In this document: piece by piece, positions 37,481 through 46,104 of the stretch
Layout: each line of letters begins with the position of its first letter
Numbering within the stretch: the stretch's first letter is position 1
NCBI RefSeq assembly: GCF_000383575.1
Contig: NZ_KB911579.1
Location: forward strand, 936,221 to 1,000,220
Direction of reading: 5' to 3'
Source of the DNA: Salinispora oceanensis
Lineage (GTDB): Bacteria > Actinomycetota > Actinomycetes > Mycobacteriales > Micromonosporaceae
Length of the DNA stretch: 64,000 nucleotides
The notes under the pieces: generated by a model
What the model saw: the letters and a program-made list of their open reading frames with translations, nothing else
What the model was told of the DNA's origin: nothing
Databases searched by the model: none
Translations under genes and position numbers: made by a program

Positions 37481-38592
37481 GCCGGGTGCTGGTACTCAAC
37501 TCTGGGTCGTCGTCGGTCAAGTGGCGGCTCTACGACGGCGACGACGTCCTCGACCGGGGCGCCGTCGAACGGATCGGTGAACCCGGGGGCGGGCCGGCGG
37601 ACCACGGCACCGCCATCCGGGGGATCCTCGCCGAGCTCGACCTGACCGGACTCACCGCCATCGGCCACCGGGTGGTGCACGGTGGCCGCCGCTTCGGCGA
37701 GCCGGTCCTGATCGACGACGCGGTGCTCACCGCGATCCAGGAGCTGGTGCCACTCGCCCCGTTACACAATCCCGCCAACCTGGCCGGCATCGAGGTCGCC
37801 CGAGCGGCGCTGCCCGGTGTCCCCCAGGTCGCCGTCTTCGACACCGCCTTCCACACCACGCTGCCCGAGTCCGCCGCCACCTACGCGATCGACCGGGCGA
37901 CAGCCGACCGGTACGGCATCCGGCGGTACGGCTTCCACGGCACCTCCCACGCGTACGTCTCCCGGCGCACGGCGGAGCTGCTGGGTCGTCCGTACGCCGA
38001 CACCAACACCATCACCCTGCACCTGGGCAACGGCGCGAGCGCCGCCGCCGTGGCCGGCGGGCGCAGCGTGGCCACCTCGATGGGGATGTCCCCGCTCGAG
38101 GGCCTGGTCATGGGCACCCGGAGCGGCGACCTGGACCCAGCGGTGATCTTTCACCTGCGGCGGGAGGGCGGGCTGGCCGTTGACGAGATCGACGACCTAC
38201 TCAACCACCGCAGCGGCCTGTACGGGCTCACCGGCGCCAATGACATGCGCGAGGTGCTCGCCCGCCGGGCGGACGGCGACCCGGCCGCCCGGCTCGCCTT
38301 CGACGTGTACTCCCGCCGGATCACCAGCTACGTCGGGGCGTACTACGCGCTGCTCGGCCGGGTGGACGCGGTGACCTTCACCGCCGGCGTCGGCGAGCAC
38401 ACCGCCGAACTCCGCGCGGTGGCCCTGGCCGGACTGGAGCGCCTCGGGATCACGGTCGATCCGGAGCGCAACGCCGGCAGTGGCGACCGAATCATCTCGC
38501 CGGACGGGGGCGAGGTGGCGGTCTGCGTCATCGGCACCGACGAGGAGCGGGAGATCGCCCGGGCCGCCCGGGAGGTGGCGGGCCGGCGCTGA
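37477..38592 (+). CDS. ackA: Acetate kinase
   Basis: A 371-residue ASKHA-fold kinase making ATP and acetate from acetyl phosphate. VLVLNSGSSSVK at the start binds the substrate and phosphate, HRVVHGG, FHTTLP and GFHGTSHAYV hold the active-site histidines, and GEHTAELR the adenine pocket. ATG 37477 overlaps the pta TGA (ATGA), so translation is coupled. It is slightly shorter than the E. coli enzyme, as usual in actinomycetes. Confidence 0.95.
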   Translation: MSRVLVLNSGSSSVKWRLYDGDDVLDRGAVERIGEPGGGPADHGTAIRGILAELDLTGLTAIGHRVVHGGRRFGEPVLIDDAVLTAIQELVPLAPLHNPANLAGIEVARAALPGVPQVAVFDTAFHTTLPESAATYAIDRATADRYGIRRYGFHGTSHAYVSRRTAELLGRPYADTNTITLHLGNGASAAAVAGGRSVATSMGMSPLEGLVMGTRSGDLDPAVIFHLRREGGLAVDEIDDLLNHRSGLYGLTGANDMREVLARRADGDPAARLAFDVYSRRITSYVGAYYALLGRVDAVTFTAGVGEHTAELRAVALAGLERLGITVDPERNAGSGDRIISPDGGEVAVCVIGTDEEREIARAAREVAGRR

Positions 38593-38598
38593 CGTCGC

Positions 38599-39552
38599 TC
38601 AGGCGGTGTGGTCGACGACCACCTTGCCGAAGACGTCGCCGGAGTGCAGGCGGGCGAAGGCCTCCTCGACCGCGGTGAACGGCACCACCCGGTCCACCAC
38701 CGGGCGCAGCCCCCGCTCGGCGCAGAAGGCCAGCAACGCGGCCAGCTCGTCCGGGGTGCCCATTGAGGTGCCGAGGATCTCCAGCTGCATGGCGAAGACC
38801 CGGCGCAGGTTGACGGTGGGTTCGTGTCCGGCGGTAGCGCCGGAGACCACGATCCGGGCCATCGGCGCGGCTGACTTCAGCGAGTGGTCGAAGGTCGCGG
38901 CACCGACTGTCTCGATCACCAGATCCACCCGCTCCGGCAGCCGGGCGCCCGGTTCGACGGCGGTCGCGCCGAGCGCCGCGACCTGCTCCCGCTTGGCGGC
39001 GTCCCGGCTGGTCGCGTAGACCCGCTTACCCATCGCGGCGGCGAGCGCGACAGCCGCGGTGGCCACACCTCCCCCCGCCCCCTGCACCAGCACGGCGCCG
39101 GCCTCGTCCACCCGGCCCCGAGTGGTGAGCATCCGCCACGCGGTCAGCCAGGCGGTGGGCAGGCAGGCGGCGTCCGTCGCCGCCAGGCCCGCCGGCAGCG
39201 GCAGCAGGTTCGCCCGGGGTACGGCGACCCGTTCGGCCAGCGTGCCCGGGAAGTGCTCGGAGAGGATCGAGACCCGGCGTGGATCGCTCGGCGTGGGGAT
39301 CACCGGGTAGACGACCACCGGGTTGCCGTCCGGGTCAACGCCGGCCGCGTCGCAGCCCAGGATCATTGGCAGCTGCTCCGCGCGGAGTCCGACGCCGCGC
39401 AGCGACCAGAGATCGTGGTGATTGAGCGCGCTGGCGGTGACCTGGACGGTCACCCAGTCGTCGCCGTGGTGCACGGGTTCAGGCCGCTCGCCGACGGTGA
39501 GCGCGGCGAGCGGATTGGCGTCGTCGAAGCGGGAGGCGAAGGCAGCACGCAT
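38599..39552 (-). CDS. Zinc-type alcohol dehydrogenase / quinone reductase family protein
   Basis: A 317-residue medium-chain dehydrogenase/reductase from ATG 39552 (MRAAFASRF). GroES-like N-terminal half with ALNHHDLWSLRG and ILGCDAAG; Rossmann half with VLVQGAGGGVATAAVALA and VYATSRDAAKREQVAALGA. The cysteine cluster for structural zinc is missing, so it is closer to quinone-oxidoreductase-like reductases than to classical alcohol dehydrogenases. Convergent with ackA, 6 bp apart. Substrate unknown. Confidence 0.82.
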   Translation of the reverse strand: MRAAFASRFDDANPLAALTVGERPEPVHHGDDWVTVQVTASALNHHDLWSLRGVGLRAEQLPMILGCDAAGVDPDGNPVVVYPVIPTPSDPRRVSILSEHFPGTLAERVAVPRANLLPLPAGLAATDAACLPTAWLTAWRMLTTRGRVDEAGAVLVQGAGGGVATAAVALAAAMGKRVYATSRDAAKREQVAALGATAVEPGARLPERVDLVIETVGAATFDHSLKSAAPMARIVVSGATAGHEPTVNLRRVFAMQLEILGTSMGTPDELAALLAFCAERGLRPVVDRVVPFTAVEEAFARLHSGDVFGKVVVDHTA

Positions 39553-39691
39553 GATCGGCACGGTAACAACCCGGGCGGGTGACCAGAAGGCCCGTTGGCG
39601 TGTGCGCGGCGACACGTCGGTTGCACCGGCACGCCGCGCGGACCCCGCCGCCTGGACCCGGCCGTCGCGCCGCGCGGACCCGCCGCCGCGC

Positions 39692-40867
39692 CTACCGGGT
39701 TACGCCGTCGCGCCGCGCGGCCTCGGCGACCGCCGCGGCCACCGCGGGGGCGACCCGCGGGTCGAGCGGTGACGGAACGATCGCCTCGGGTGTGAGCGAG
39801 TCGGCCACCACCCCGGCAATCGCGTCCGCCGCGGCCACCTTCATGCCATCGGTGACCCGGGTGGCCCGGGCGTCCAGCGCTCCGCGGAAGACACCGGGGA
39901 AGGCGAGCACGTTGTTGATCTGGTTGGGGTGGTCGCTTCGGCCGGTGGCGACCACCGCGACGTGCCGGGCGGCCACCTCCGGCTGCACCTCGGGGGTGGG
40001 GTTGGCCAGCGCGAAGACGATCCCGTTCGGAGCCATGCCGGCCACCGCCGCCTCGGGGATCTGGCCACCAGAGACCCCGATCAGCACATCGGCGCCGCGC
40101 AGCGCCTCGGCCACGTCACCCCGCCGGCCGTCACCGTTGGTCAGCTCTGCCAGCTCGGCCTTGGCACTGGTGAGACCTTCACGGTGCGGCCCGATGATGC
40201 CCCGGGAGTCACAGACCACCACCTGTTCCGGGTTTACTCCGCCGGCGACGAGCATCTTGGTCACCGCCACTCCGGCGGCGCCCGCGCCACTGATCACCAC
40301 CCGAAGGTCGCCGAGTTTCCGGGTGAGCAACGCCGCCGCATTGCGTAGCGCAGCGAGCACGACGATCGCGGTGCCGTGCTGGTCATCGTGGAAGACTGGG
40401 ATGTCCAGTGCCTCGTCGAGGCGCCGCTCGACCTCGAAGCAGCGCGGCGCGCTGATGTCCTCCAGGTTGATGCCGCCGAAGGAGGGGGCGAGGGCCCGTA
40501 CCGCCGCCACGATCTCGTCCACGTCTTGCGTGTTCAGACAGATCGGCACCGCGTCCACCCCGCCGAACTGCTTGAAGAGCACGGCCTTGCCCTCCATGAC
40601 CGGCAACGCGGCGTGTGGGCCGATGTTGCCGAGCCCCAGCACGGCGGAGCCGTCGGTGACGACCGCGACGGTGTGCCCGGTCCAGGTGTAGTCATCAGCG
40701 AGCCCGGAGTCGGCGGCGATGGCCGCACAGACCCGGGCCACCCCGGGGGTGTACGCGAGGGAGAGGTCTTCCCGGCTGGTCAGCGGGACGGTCGAGGCGA
40801 CGGCAAGCTTGCCGCCCCGATGCAGTCGGAAGACCGGGTCCGCAGGGTCCACAGTGGACGATGACAT
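39692..40867 (-). CDS. NAD(P)-dependent malic enzyme
   Basis: A 391-residue short-form malic enzyme decarboxylating malate to pyruvate. DLSLAYTPGVARVC, TDGSAVLGLGNIGP, PVMEGKAVLFKQFG and FHDDQHGTAIV are diagnostic; VISGAGAAGVAVTKML is the dinucleotide loop. The phosphotransacetylase-like extension of long forms is absent. ATG 40867 follows GGAG. Together with kgd, pta and ackA it makes this stretch rich in central carbon enzymes. Confidence 0.94.
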   Translation of the reverse strand: MSSSTVDPADPVFRLHRGGKLAVASTVPLTSREDLSLAYTPGVARVCAAIAADSGLADDYTWTGHTVAVVTDGSAVLGLGNIGPHAALPVMEGKAVLFKQFGGVDAVPICLNTQDVDEIVAAVRALAPSFGGINLEDISAPRCFEVERRLDEALDIPVFHDDQHGTAIVVLAALRNAAALLTRKLGDLRVVISGAGAAGVAVTKMLVAGGVNPEQVVVCDSRGIIGPHREGLTSAKAELAELTNGDGRRGDVAEALRGADVLIGVSGGQIPEAAVAGMAPNGIVFALANPTPEVQPEVAARHVAVVATGRSDHPNQINNVLAFPGVFRGALDARATRVTDGMKVAAADAIAGVVADSLTPEAIVPSPLDPRVAPAVAAAVAEAARRDGVTR

Positions 40868-41009
40868 TGGTGACTCCAGGATCTGTCGATACAGCTGGAC
40901 CGGCCGGTCCGGGCGCGAGGTGGGCGCTGACCGGCGGCGCGAGGTATGGGGGTCACCCGGGACACCTGCCGAGCATAGTGCGGCGCACGCCGCCCGGATG
41001 TGAGTAGGG

Positions 41010-41360
41010 TCATACTCCACGGCGGCGCAGCAGCCGAGGCCGCGGCCAGTAGCGCGCCACCACCCGCCCCCAGATGTCCGCCCCACCGTACGCCCGTGAG
41101 TCGTCAGTGACCAACGGGTTGTCGCCCACGATCCACCAGCCCTCCGGGGTCGGACCGACCGCTCGCTTGACCACCAGCAGGTCGGGGCGGCTCCGAAAGA
41201 TCGCGACCACCACGTCACCGGCCCGGATTCCGCGGTCCCCCCGGCGCACCAGTACCGCGTCGCCGTGCCGCAGGGTCGGCGCCATCGAGGGACCCGTCAC
41301 CAGGACGGCGGAGAGCGACCAGCGGGCGCCCGGCGCCGGGCACGGCGGGGGCGGGGGCAT
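41010..41360 (-). CDS. sodX: Nickel-type superoxide dismutase maturation protease (SodX)
   Basis: A 116-residue S26/S24-type signal peptidase. TGPSMAPTLRHGD carries the catalytic serine near residue 23, and VVKRAVGPTPEGW the lysine near 62; VGDNPLVTDDSRAYG is the conserved box. ATG 41360 is chosen because GGAGG lies eight bases before it. It is divergent from sodN 75 bp away and is inferred to remove the Ni-SOD pro-peptide so that His1 can bind nickel. Confidence 0.88.
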   Translation of the reverse strand: MPPPPPCPAPGARWSLSAVLVTGPSMAPTLRHGDAVLVRRGDRGIRAGDVVVAIFRSRPDLLVVKRAVGPTPEGWWIVGDNPLVTDDSRAYGGADIWGRVVARYWPRPRLLRRRGV

Positions 41361-41435
41361 GCCGTTCACCTCCACCGGGTACGGCGTCCAAGTAATGTCG
41401 TGCTCGATCATCGCAAACTTCCCAGGAGGCTCCTG

Positions 41436-41840
41436 ATGCGACTTCCACGCATCCTCACCCCCCGAGTGACCGCCAGCGCCCACTGCGACCTGCCCTGCGG
41501 CGTCTACGACCCGGCACAGGCCCGGATCGAGGCCGAGTCGGTGAAAATGATCTGCGAGAAGTACCAGGCCAACACCGACCCGGAGTTCCGCACCCGGGCC
41601 ATCCTGATCAAGGAGCAGCGGGCCGAGCTGGTGAAGCACCACCTGTGGGTGCTGTGGACCGACTACTTCAAGCCGGCCCACTTCGAGAAGTACCCGCACC
41701 TGCACCAGCTCTTCAACGAGGCCACCAAGCTGGCCGGCGCGGCCGGCGCCAAGGGCGCGACCGACCCGGCGAAGGCCGACGAGTTGCTGCAGAAGATCGA
41801 CGAGATCTCGAAGATCTTCTGGGAGACCAAGAAGGCGTAG
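41436..41840 (+). CDS. sodN: Nickel-containing superoxide dismutase
   Basis: A 134-residue pre-protein. A 15-residue pro-sequence precedes HCDLPCGVYDP, the nickel hook: after cleavage His1, Cys2 and Cys6 of the mature protein bind Ni. The rest is a four-helix bundle (EAESVKMICEKYQ, KHHLWVLWTDYF, HLHQLFNEATKLAG). ATG 41436 follows AGGAGG. It disproportionates superoxide in the cytoplasm as a hexamer. Divergent sodX is its protease partner. Regulation by the nickel repressor Nur is known in streptomycetes; I see no clear Nur box. Confidence 0.97.
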   Translation: MRLPRILTPRVTASAHCDLPCGVYDPAQARIEAESVKMICEKYQANTDPEFRTRAILIKEQRAELVKHHLWVLWTDYFKPAHFEKYPHLHQLFNEATKLAGAAGAKGATDPAKADELLQKIDEISKIFWETKKA

Positions 41841-41851
41841 GCGAAACGTCA

Positions 41852-41895
41852 ACGGCGACGGCCGGCGCGTCCGTGGCGGCGCCGGCCGTCGCCGT
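41852..41895 (+). terminator. Terminator of sodN
   Basis: A perfect 17-bp stem: 41852-41868 pair with 41879-41895 around a ten-base loop, eleven bases after the sodN stop. Confidence 0.7.
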
Positions 41896-41980
41896 GGTAG
41901 CTGAGTCGGGGGCACCGGGTAGAGTTCCTTGACGGGCCGCCACCCCCGATCCGGGTAGCGGGCGCCCGGGGGGATGACGC

Positions 41981-42382
41981 GTGACTCCGACGACCAGCCA
42001 ACCCGCCAGCGACGACGTGGTGCACCTGACCGTGCCCGCAGACGGTGGCTATCTGAGTGTGCTCCGCACAGCCACGGCCGGGCTCGCGGCCCGCCTACAG
42101 TTCGCCCTTGACGAGATCGAAGATCTCCGCATCGCGGTTGACGAGGCATGCGCCATGCTGCTTTCGATCGCCCCCCAGCACGCCGAGCTGGAGTGCCGGT
42201 TCTCCGTGACCGACGATGCACTCGCCGTTGAGGTCACGGTGCCAACCTCCCGCGGTGCGCGACTGCCGGGCGAGTCCTCCTTTGCCTGGAAGGTACTCAC
42301 CGCGTTGACCACCTCGGCCGCCGCTACCGCTGAGAACGACCGCGCAACCATCTCCCTGCTTACCCGTCGCGTCGCCGGCTAG
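41981..42382 (+). CDS. RsbW-like anti-sigma factor (GHKL ATPase)
   Basis: A 133-residue protein from GTG 41981. LQFALDEIEDLRIAVDEACA is the N box of GHKL anti-sigma kinases, with Glu and Asp for ATP-Mg binding. The C-terminal G boxes are weak, and SFAWKVLTALTTSAAA replaces the usual glycine loop. The gene probably blocks a SigB/SigF-group stress sigma factor, but no sigma or antagonist gene follows; the downstream neighbour is on the opposite strand. Confidence 0.78.
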   Translation: MTPTTSQPASDDVVHLTVPADGGYLSVLRTATAGLAARLQFALDEIEDLRIAVDEACAMLLSIAPQHAELECRFSVTDDALAVEVTVPTSRGARLPGESSFAWKVLTALTTSAAATAENDRATISLLTRRVAG

Positions 42383-42431
42383 GTCGAACCAATCGCGCCC
42401 CACCGGTCCGGACCGAAGAGGGCCAACGCCC

Positions 42432-42821
42432 TCACTCGAAGCCGAGGGCACGGGTCGTCGGCGTACTGAGCAACAGGGCGGTGACGCCGAGGCCAAGCGC
42501 CATCAGCGGCCCGCCCAGCCACCCGATCCCGCCCTCGATCATGAACCATCCCATCGGCAACAGCATCAGCTGAAGCACGATCGACGGAGCTCGGGCACCC
42601 GCCCGACACCGGGCGAGCGCCCCGCCCAGCGCCCAGAGCACGGCCGCCACACCCGCGGCGAACGCTGTCAGCAGCAGCGCCGACGTCAGGTCGACGGTGG
42701 GCGCCACGAGGTTGGCCCAGAGCAGCCAGCCAGCGATCAGACCAACAGCGACCGCCTCACCACGCAGCGTCAGGACGGCCCACCGGAGCGGACCGGGTAT
42801 CTGGTTGGAGGCGATCGTCAC
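42432..42821 (-). CDS. Small integral membrane protein
   Basis: A 129-residue protein from GTG 42821 with four hydrophobic helices (about residues 14-34, 42-62, 77-100 and 103-121). No family motif is recognised. It is divergent from the diacylglycerol-kinase gene with 42 bp between starts and faces the anti-sigma gene on its other side. No function can be assigned. Confidence 0.65.
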   Translation of the reverse strand: MTIASNQIPGPLRWAVLTLRGEAVAVGLIAGWLLWANLVAPTVDLTSALLLTAFAAGVAAVLWALGGALARCRAGARAPSIVLQLMLLPMGWFMIEGGIGWLGGPLMALGLGVTALLLSTPTTRALGFE

Positions 42822-42863
42822 GCGACCACGATACCGGTGTTGCCACGCGGTACAGTGCCGCCC

Positions 42864-43814
42864 ATGCGGGCCGTCCTGGTGGTCAACCCCAAGGCCACCA
42901 CCACCAGCGAACGCAGCCGGGATGTCCTGGTCCGGGCGCTGCGCAGTGAAGTCGACCTGTCGGTGCGCTACACCCGAAGCCGGGGGCACGCCACCACCTT
43001 GGCCCGCCAGGCGGCCGAGGAGGGCGTTGACCTGGTCGTGACGCTCGGTGGCGACGGCACGGTAAACGAGGTCGTTAACGGCCTGATGTCCGCGCTACCG
43101 ACGACGGGGCCGACCGGGGGAACGCCGGCCGAGCAGCTGCCCGCCCTGGCTACCGTGCCGGGCGGTTCGACGAACGTCTTCGCGCGCGCTCTCGGCCTAC
43201 CCCGGGAGTGGCCGGACAGCACCAGCATGATCTTGGAAGGGCTGCGGCTGAACCGGCATCGCACCATCGGCCTGGGTCGGGCGGATGAGCGGTACTTCAC
43301 CTTCTGCGCCGGCTTCGGAGTGGATGCCGCGGTGATCCACCGGGTGGAACGGTCCCGCCGGCGCGGACAGGTCTCCACGCCCAGCCTGTACTTCCGATCA
43401 ACCCTCGCCCAGTACTTCCTCGCCTCGGACCGTCGACACCCCGCCATCGCCCTCCAGCGACCGGGCCAGCCCACCGAGGAACAGCTCGCCACAGTGATCG
43501 TCCAGAACACCGCACCCTGGACGTACCTCGGCGACCGGGAGGTGAACCCGAATCCAGGGGCATCATTCGACCTCGGCTTGGACGCGTTCGCACTACGGCA
43601 GCTCCGGGTGACCAGCACAACACGGACGATCACTCAATTCTTCGGCCAAACACCGGGTCCGCACGGCAAACAGGTACTCCGCCTCCACGACGAGGCCGAG
43701 TTCACCTTGATCGCCCGCCACCCACAGGCATTCCAGCTCGACGGTGAGTACCTGGGCGAGCGCGAGAAAGTCGAATTCACCGCCGCGCCCGCGGCGGTAC
43801 GAGTAATCTGCTAG
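42864..43814 (+). CDS. Diacylglycerol kinase / lipid kinase family protein
   Basis: A 316-residue DAGK_cat protein. VNPKATTTSERSRDVL at the start, the nucleotide loop TLGGDGTVNEVVNGL near residue 63 and VPGGSTNVFARALG near 99 are diagnostic. The C-terminal beta-sandwich ends with FQLDGEYLGEREKVEF. Members phosphorylate diacylglycerol, ceramide-like or other lipids; the actinomycete version is close to mycobacterial Rv2252-type kinases. ATG 42864 starts at the conserved RAVLVVNP strand. Confidence 0.9.
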   Translation: MRAVLVVNPKATTTSERSRDVLVRALRSEVDLSVRYTRSRGHATTLARQAAEEGVDLVVTLGGDGTVNEVVNGLMSALPTTGPTGGTPAEQLPALATVPGGSTNVFARALGLPREWPDSTSMILEGLRLNRHRTIGLGRADERYFTFCAGFGVDAAVIHRVERSRRRGQVSTPSLYFRSTLAQYFLASDRRHPAIALQRPGQPTEEQLATVIVQNTAPWTYLGDREVNPNPGASFDLGLDAFALRQLRVTSTTRTITQFFGQTPGPHGKQVLRLHDEAEFTLIARHPQAFQLDGEYLGEREKVEFTAAPAAVRVIC

Positions 43815-44236
43815 CTCTCGGGCACCCCTCGGTTGAGCCGGCCCGTCCGACAACGATTGGCGCCACGGTGGGGTGAGTGACGGAAATGTCAGCGAAACCA
43901 GCGCCGCCGCACTATATTGATCCCCGACTGTGGTACTCCGAGTATCCGGAGACCCGGGCAAATCAGGACAGACAGGTTGTGGGCTTGCTCACCGCGCGGA
44001 GTTTTCCGAGCGTCACCCTTGACATCGCGAGAGTTCGTGAAAGTATTCACAAGCGACTTGAGTTTCCGGGACATTGCCTGGACGCGCTCAGCAGAATGAG
44101 CGATTCCAGCAGGTCGACGGAGCCAACAGCCTGCTCACGCACTGCCAGCAAGCCGGACGCGAACCGTTACGGCCGGCGCTGCGGATGCATATAGCAAGCC
44201 ATCTGCCACCCATCCAGAATGAGGAGTGTTGCCGCC
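43815..44236. other. Long intergenic region upstream of whiB
   Basis: 422 bp with no supported gene and lower GC than its surroundings, so a regulatory region. It holds a CRP-like site at 44036-44051 and a perfect TTGACA at 44019-44024. No riboswitch fold was recognised. Confidence 0.6.
44036..44051 (+). promoter_or_regulatory. CRP-like site cGTGAaagtatTCACa
   Basis: GTGA-N6-TCAC is the cAMP receptor protein consensus. It lies 186 bp before the whiB start, just after a TTGACA at 44019-44024, so it may overlap a promoter. In M. tuberculosis whiB1 is controlled by the CRP protein Rv3676, which supports the call. Confidence 0.55.
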
Positions 44237-44494
44237 ATGGACTGGCGTCACCATGCTGTCTGCCGCGACGAGGACCCCGAGCTGTTCTTCCCGATCGGGA
44301 CGTCCGGTCCGGCCCTCCTGCAGGTGGAGCAGGCCAAAGCCGTCTGCCGGCGCTGCCCGGTGACGGACCAGTGCCTGCAGTGGGCCCTCGAGTCCGGCCA
44401 AGACGCAGGCGTCTGGGGCGGGATGAGCGAGGAGGAGCGGCGCGCCGTCAAGCGGCGCGGCGGTCTCCGGGTGCTGCGCGCTCACACCGCCTGA
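44237..44494 (+). CDS. whiB: WhiB1-type Fe-S transcriptional regulator
   Basis: An 85-residue Wbl protein from ATG 44237. Four cysteines (C in HAVCRDEDP, then C-x2-C-x5-C in VCRRCPVTDQCLQWAL) bind a [4Fe-4S] cluster that reacts with NO and oxygen; GVWGG is the turn that interacts with SigA region 4. Basic C-terminal RRAVKRRGG binds DNA. Length and sequence match WhiB1. In mycobacteria it is essential and next to pdtaS; here pdtaS is 5 kb away behind inserted sulfur genes. Confidence 0.92.
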   Translation: MDWRHHAVCRDEDPELFFPIGTSGPALLQVEQAKAVCRRCPVTDQCLQWALESGQDAGVWGGMSEEERRAVKRRGGLRVLRAHTA

Positions 44495-44507
44495 CCACCA
44501 GCCGAAA

Positions 44508-44549
44508 AGCGGAACGCCCCGGTCGGCCCAACCACCGGGGCGTTCCGCT
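44508..44549. terminator. Hairpin between whiB and the sulfur operon
   Basis: A perfect 16-bp stem (44508-44523 with 44534-44549) located 13 bases after the whiB stop, facing the end of the cbiX-like gene; it could terminate both. Confidence 0.7.
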
Positions 44550-44605
44550 GCCCGGCCAGGGTCAACCCGACACCCTGCCACCACCGAGACGACACCACAA
44601 CGGGT

Positions 44606-45367
44606 CTAGCCAAAGGCCGCGTCGACCCGGCGGAGGACAAGGTCAACCAGCTCGGGAGCGTCCGAGAGCGGCGCCGCCACCGCCACCGCACCGGCCTGCC
44701 GGGCCGACACGGTCACTGCGTCGTGGAACAGCCCGGGCGCCAGGAAGTACGCGGCCACAGCCACCCGCCGCGCGCCCCGTACTCGCAGGCGGGTGACCGC
44801 CGTGCCAGCAGCGGGCGGGGCAGCTGAGGCGTAGGAGACCAGGGTCGGAACGGCCAGGGTCGCCCGCAGCGATGCCGCCACCCGCCCCACCGAGGCGCGC
44901 GCGACCGGGTCCCGGGTGCCCGCAGCGGCCAGCACCAGCCCGTCGTAGCCCTCCGGCTCTGCCTCGGCCAGACGGCGGCGCAGCCCGGCCAACAACGCCG
45001 GATCGACCCCCCGGACGGCGGGACCGAGCACGTCGGTCACCCGTACCGCCAGCTCGGGAACCGTCTGGCGGACCGCCGCAACGGCCGCCGGGATGTCCAC
45101 CCGCCGGTGGTACGCGGCGGTTAGCAGCAGCGGCACCAGCACCACCCGGGGGAAACCCGCGCCAGCCAACTCCCGCAACGCCTCCGTGGGACCGGGACGG
45201 GTGTGATCCAGCCAGCTCGGCACCACCCGCCGGCCAGGCCGAGCGGCGGACACCGCCGCAGCCAGCGCCCGCGTCGCCGCGGCGGCCCGCGGGTCTCGAC
45301 TGCCGTGCGCGACCAGGAGCACCGGGTCCCCGGGTCCCCCGGTCTCGCTCAGCCGTGCAGGCCGCAC
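44606..45367 (-). CDS. CbiX-like sirohydrochlorin chelatase
   Basis: A 253-residue class II chelatase. LLVAHGSRDPRAAAATRAL is the N-terminal metal-binding histidine strand, and PLLLTAAYHRRVDIP carries the second histidine; the second repeat is degenerate. With sulfite reductase in the operon, it would insert iron into sirohydrochlorin to make siroheme; cobalt chelation is an alternative. GTG 45367 (after GAGAAGG) overlaps the cysH end by 19 bp. Later GTGs cannot be excluded. Confidence 0.8.
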   Translation of the reverse strand: MRPARLSETGGPGDPVLLVAHGSRDPRAAAATRALAAAVSAARPGRRVVPSWLDHTRPGPTEALRELAGAGFPRVVLVPLLLTAAYHRRVDIPAAVAAVRQTVPELAVRVTDVLGPAVRGVDPALLAGLRRRLAEAEPEGYDGLVLAAAGTRDPVARASVGRVAASLRATLAVPTLVSYASAAPPAAGTAVTRLRVRGARRVAVAAYFLAPGLFHDAVTVSARQAGAVAVAAPLSDAPELVDLVLRRVDAAFG

Positions 45368-46104
45368 TCGGCCTTCTCGAACATCGCCCACCGGCCGGCC
45401 CGCGGATCCTCCCCAGCCTTCGTCCGCCGAGTACAGGGCCAGCAGCCGACCGAGCTGTAGGCCTGGTCGAACAACTCGTTGACCGGCACATCCCAGCGGG
45501 AGATGTAGCTCTCGACATCGTCCTGCGTCCATGCCGCGATCGGGTTGACCTTCACCTTGCCCCGACGCGCGTCGAAGGTCACCACCGGAGTGTTCGCCCG
45601 AGATGGCGACTCGTCCCGGCGCAGCCCCGCGGCCCACGCGTCGTACCCCACCAGGGCCCGCTCCAGCGACTCCACCTTGCGCAGCTGGCAACAGTCATCC
45701 GGGGAGCGGTGGAACAGCCGCGGCCCGTACTCGCCGTCCTGCTGGCCGACCGTCAGCCGGGGTCGGATCGAACGGACGTTCACCGGCATCGTGCGGGCGA
45801 CCTGATCCCGAACCCTGAGCGTCTCCGGGAAGTGCAGCCCGGTGTCCAGGAAGACCACATCAACGCCGGGTGCGACCCGGGAGAAGAGGTGTACGAGCAC
45901 CGCGTCGGCCATCGAACTGGTGACGCAGAACCGGTCCCCGAACGTCTCGACCGCCCACCGCGCCACCGCCAGCGCGGGTGCGCCCGCCAACTCCCGGCCG
46001 GCCGCCTCGGCCAGCCTCCGCAGCTCCTGCCGGTTCGCTTCCGCAGCGGCCGGTTCACCGGCCCCGACCAGGCCGAGGCCGGCCGCCCAGAGCAGACCGC
46101 TCAC
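45349..46104 (-). CDS. cysH: Assimilatory adenylyl-sulfate (APS) reductase
   Basis: A 251-residue thioredoxin-dependent reductase turning APS into sulfite. FCVTSSMADAVLVHLF is the PP-loop; DDCCQLRKVE (CC near residue 138) and GCWPCTR (CxxC near 221) form the [4Fe-4S] site that marks APS rather than PAPS reductases; the C-terminal ECGLHG holds the catalytic cysteine. GTG 46104 overlaps the preceding microprotein's stop by 4 bp. ATP sulfurylase genes are not in the window. Confidence 0.92.
   Translation of the reverse strand: MSGLLWAAGLGLVGAGEPAAAEANRQELRRLAEAAGRELAGAPALAVARWAVETFGDRFCVTSSMADAVLVHLFSRVAPGVDVVFLDTGLHFPETLRVRDQVARTMPVNVRSIRPRLTVGQQDGEYGPRLFHRSPDDCCQLRKVESLERALVGYDAWAAGLRRDESPSRANTPVVTFDARRGKVKVNPIAAWTQDDVESYISRWDVPVNELFDQAYSSVGCWPCTRRTKAGEDPRAGRWAMFEKAECGLHG

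Noticed and set aside
43877..44194. 105-codon plus-strand frame upstream of whiB
   Set aside because: No SD, no family pattern, and it covers the CRP-like site and the TTGACA; more likely regulatory DNA.
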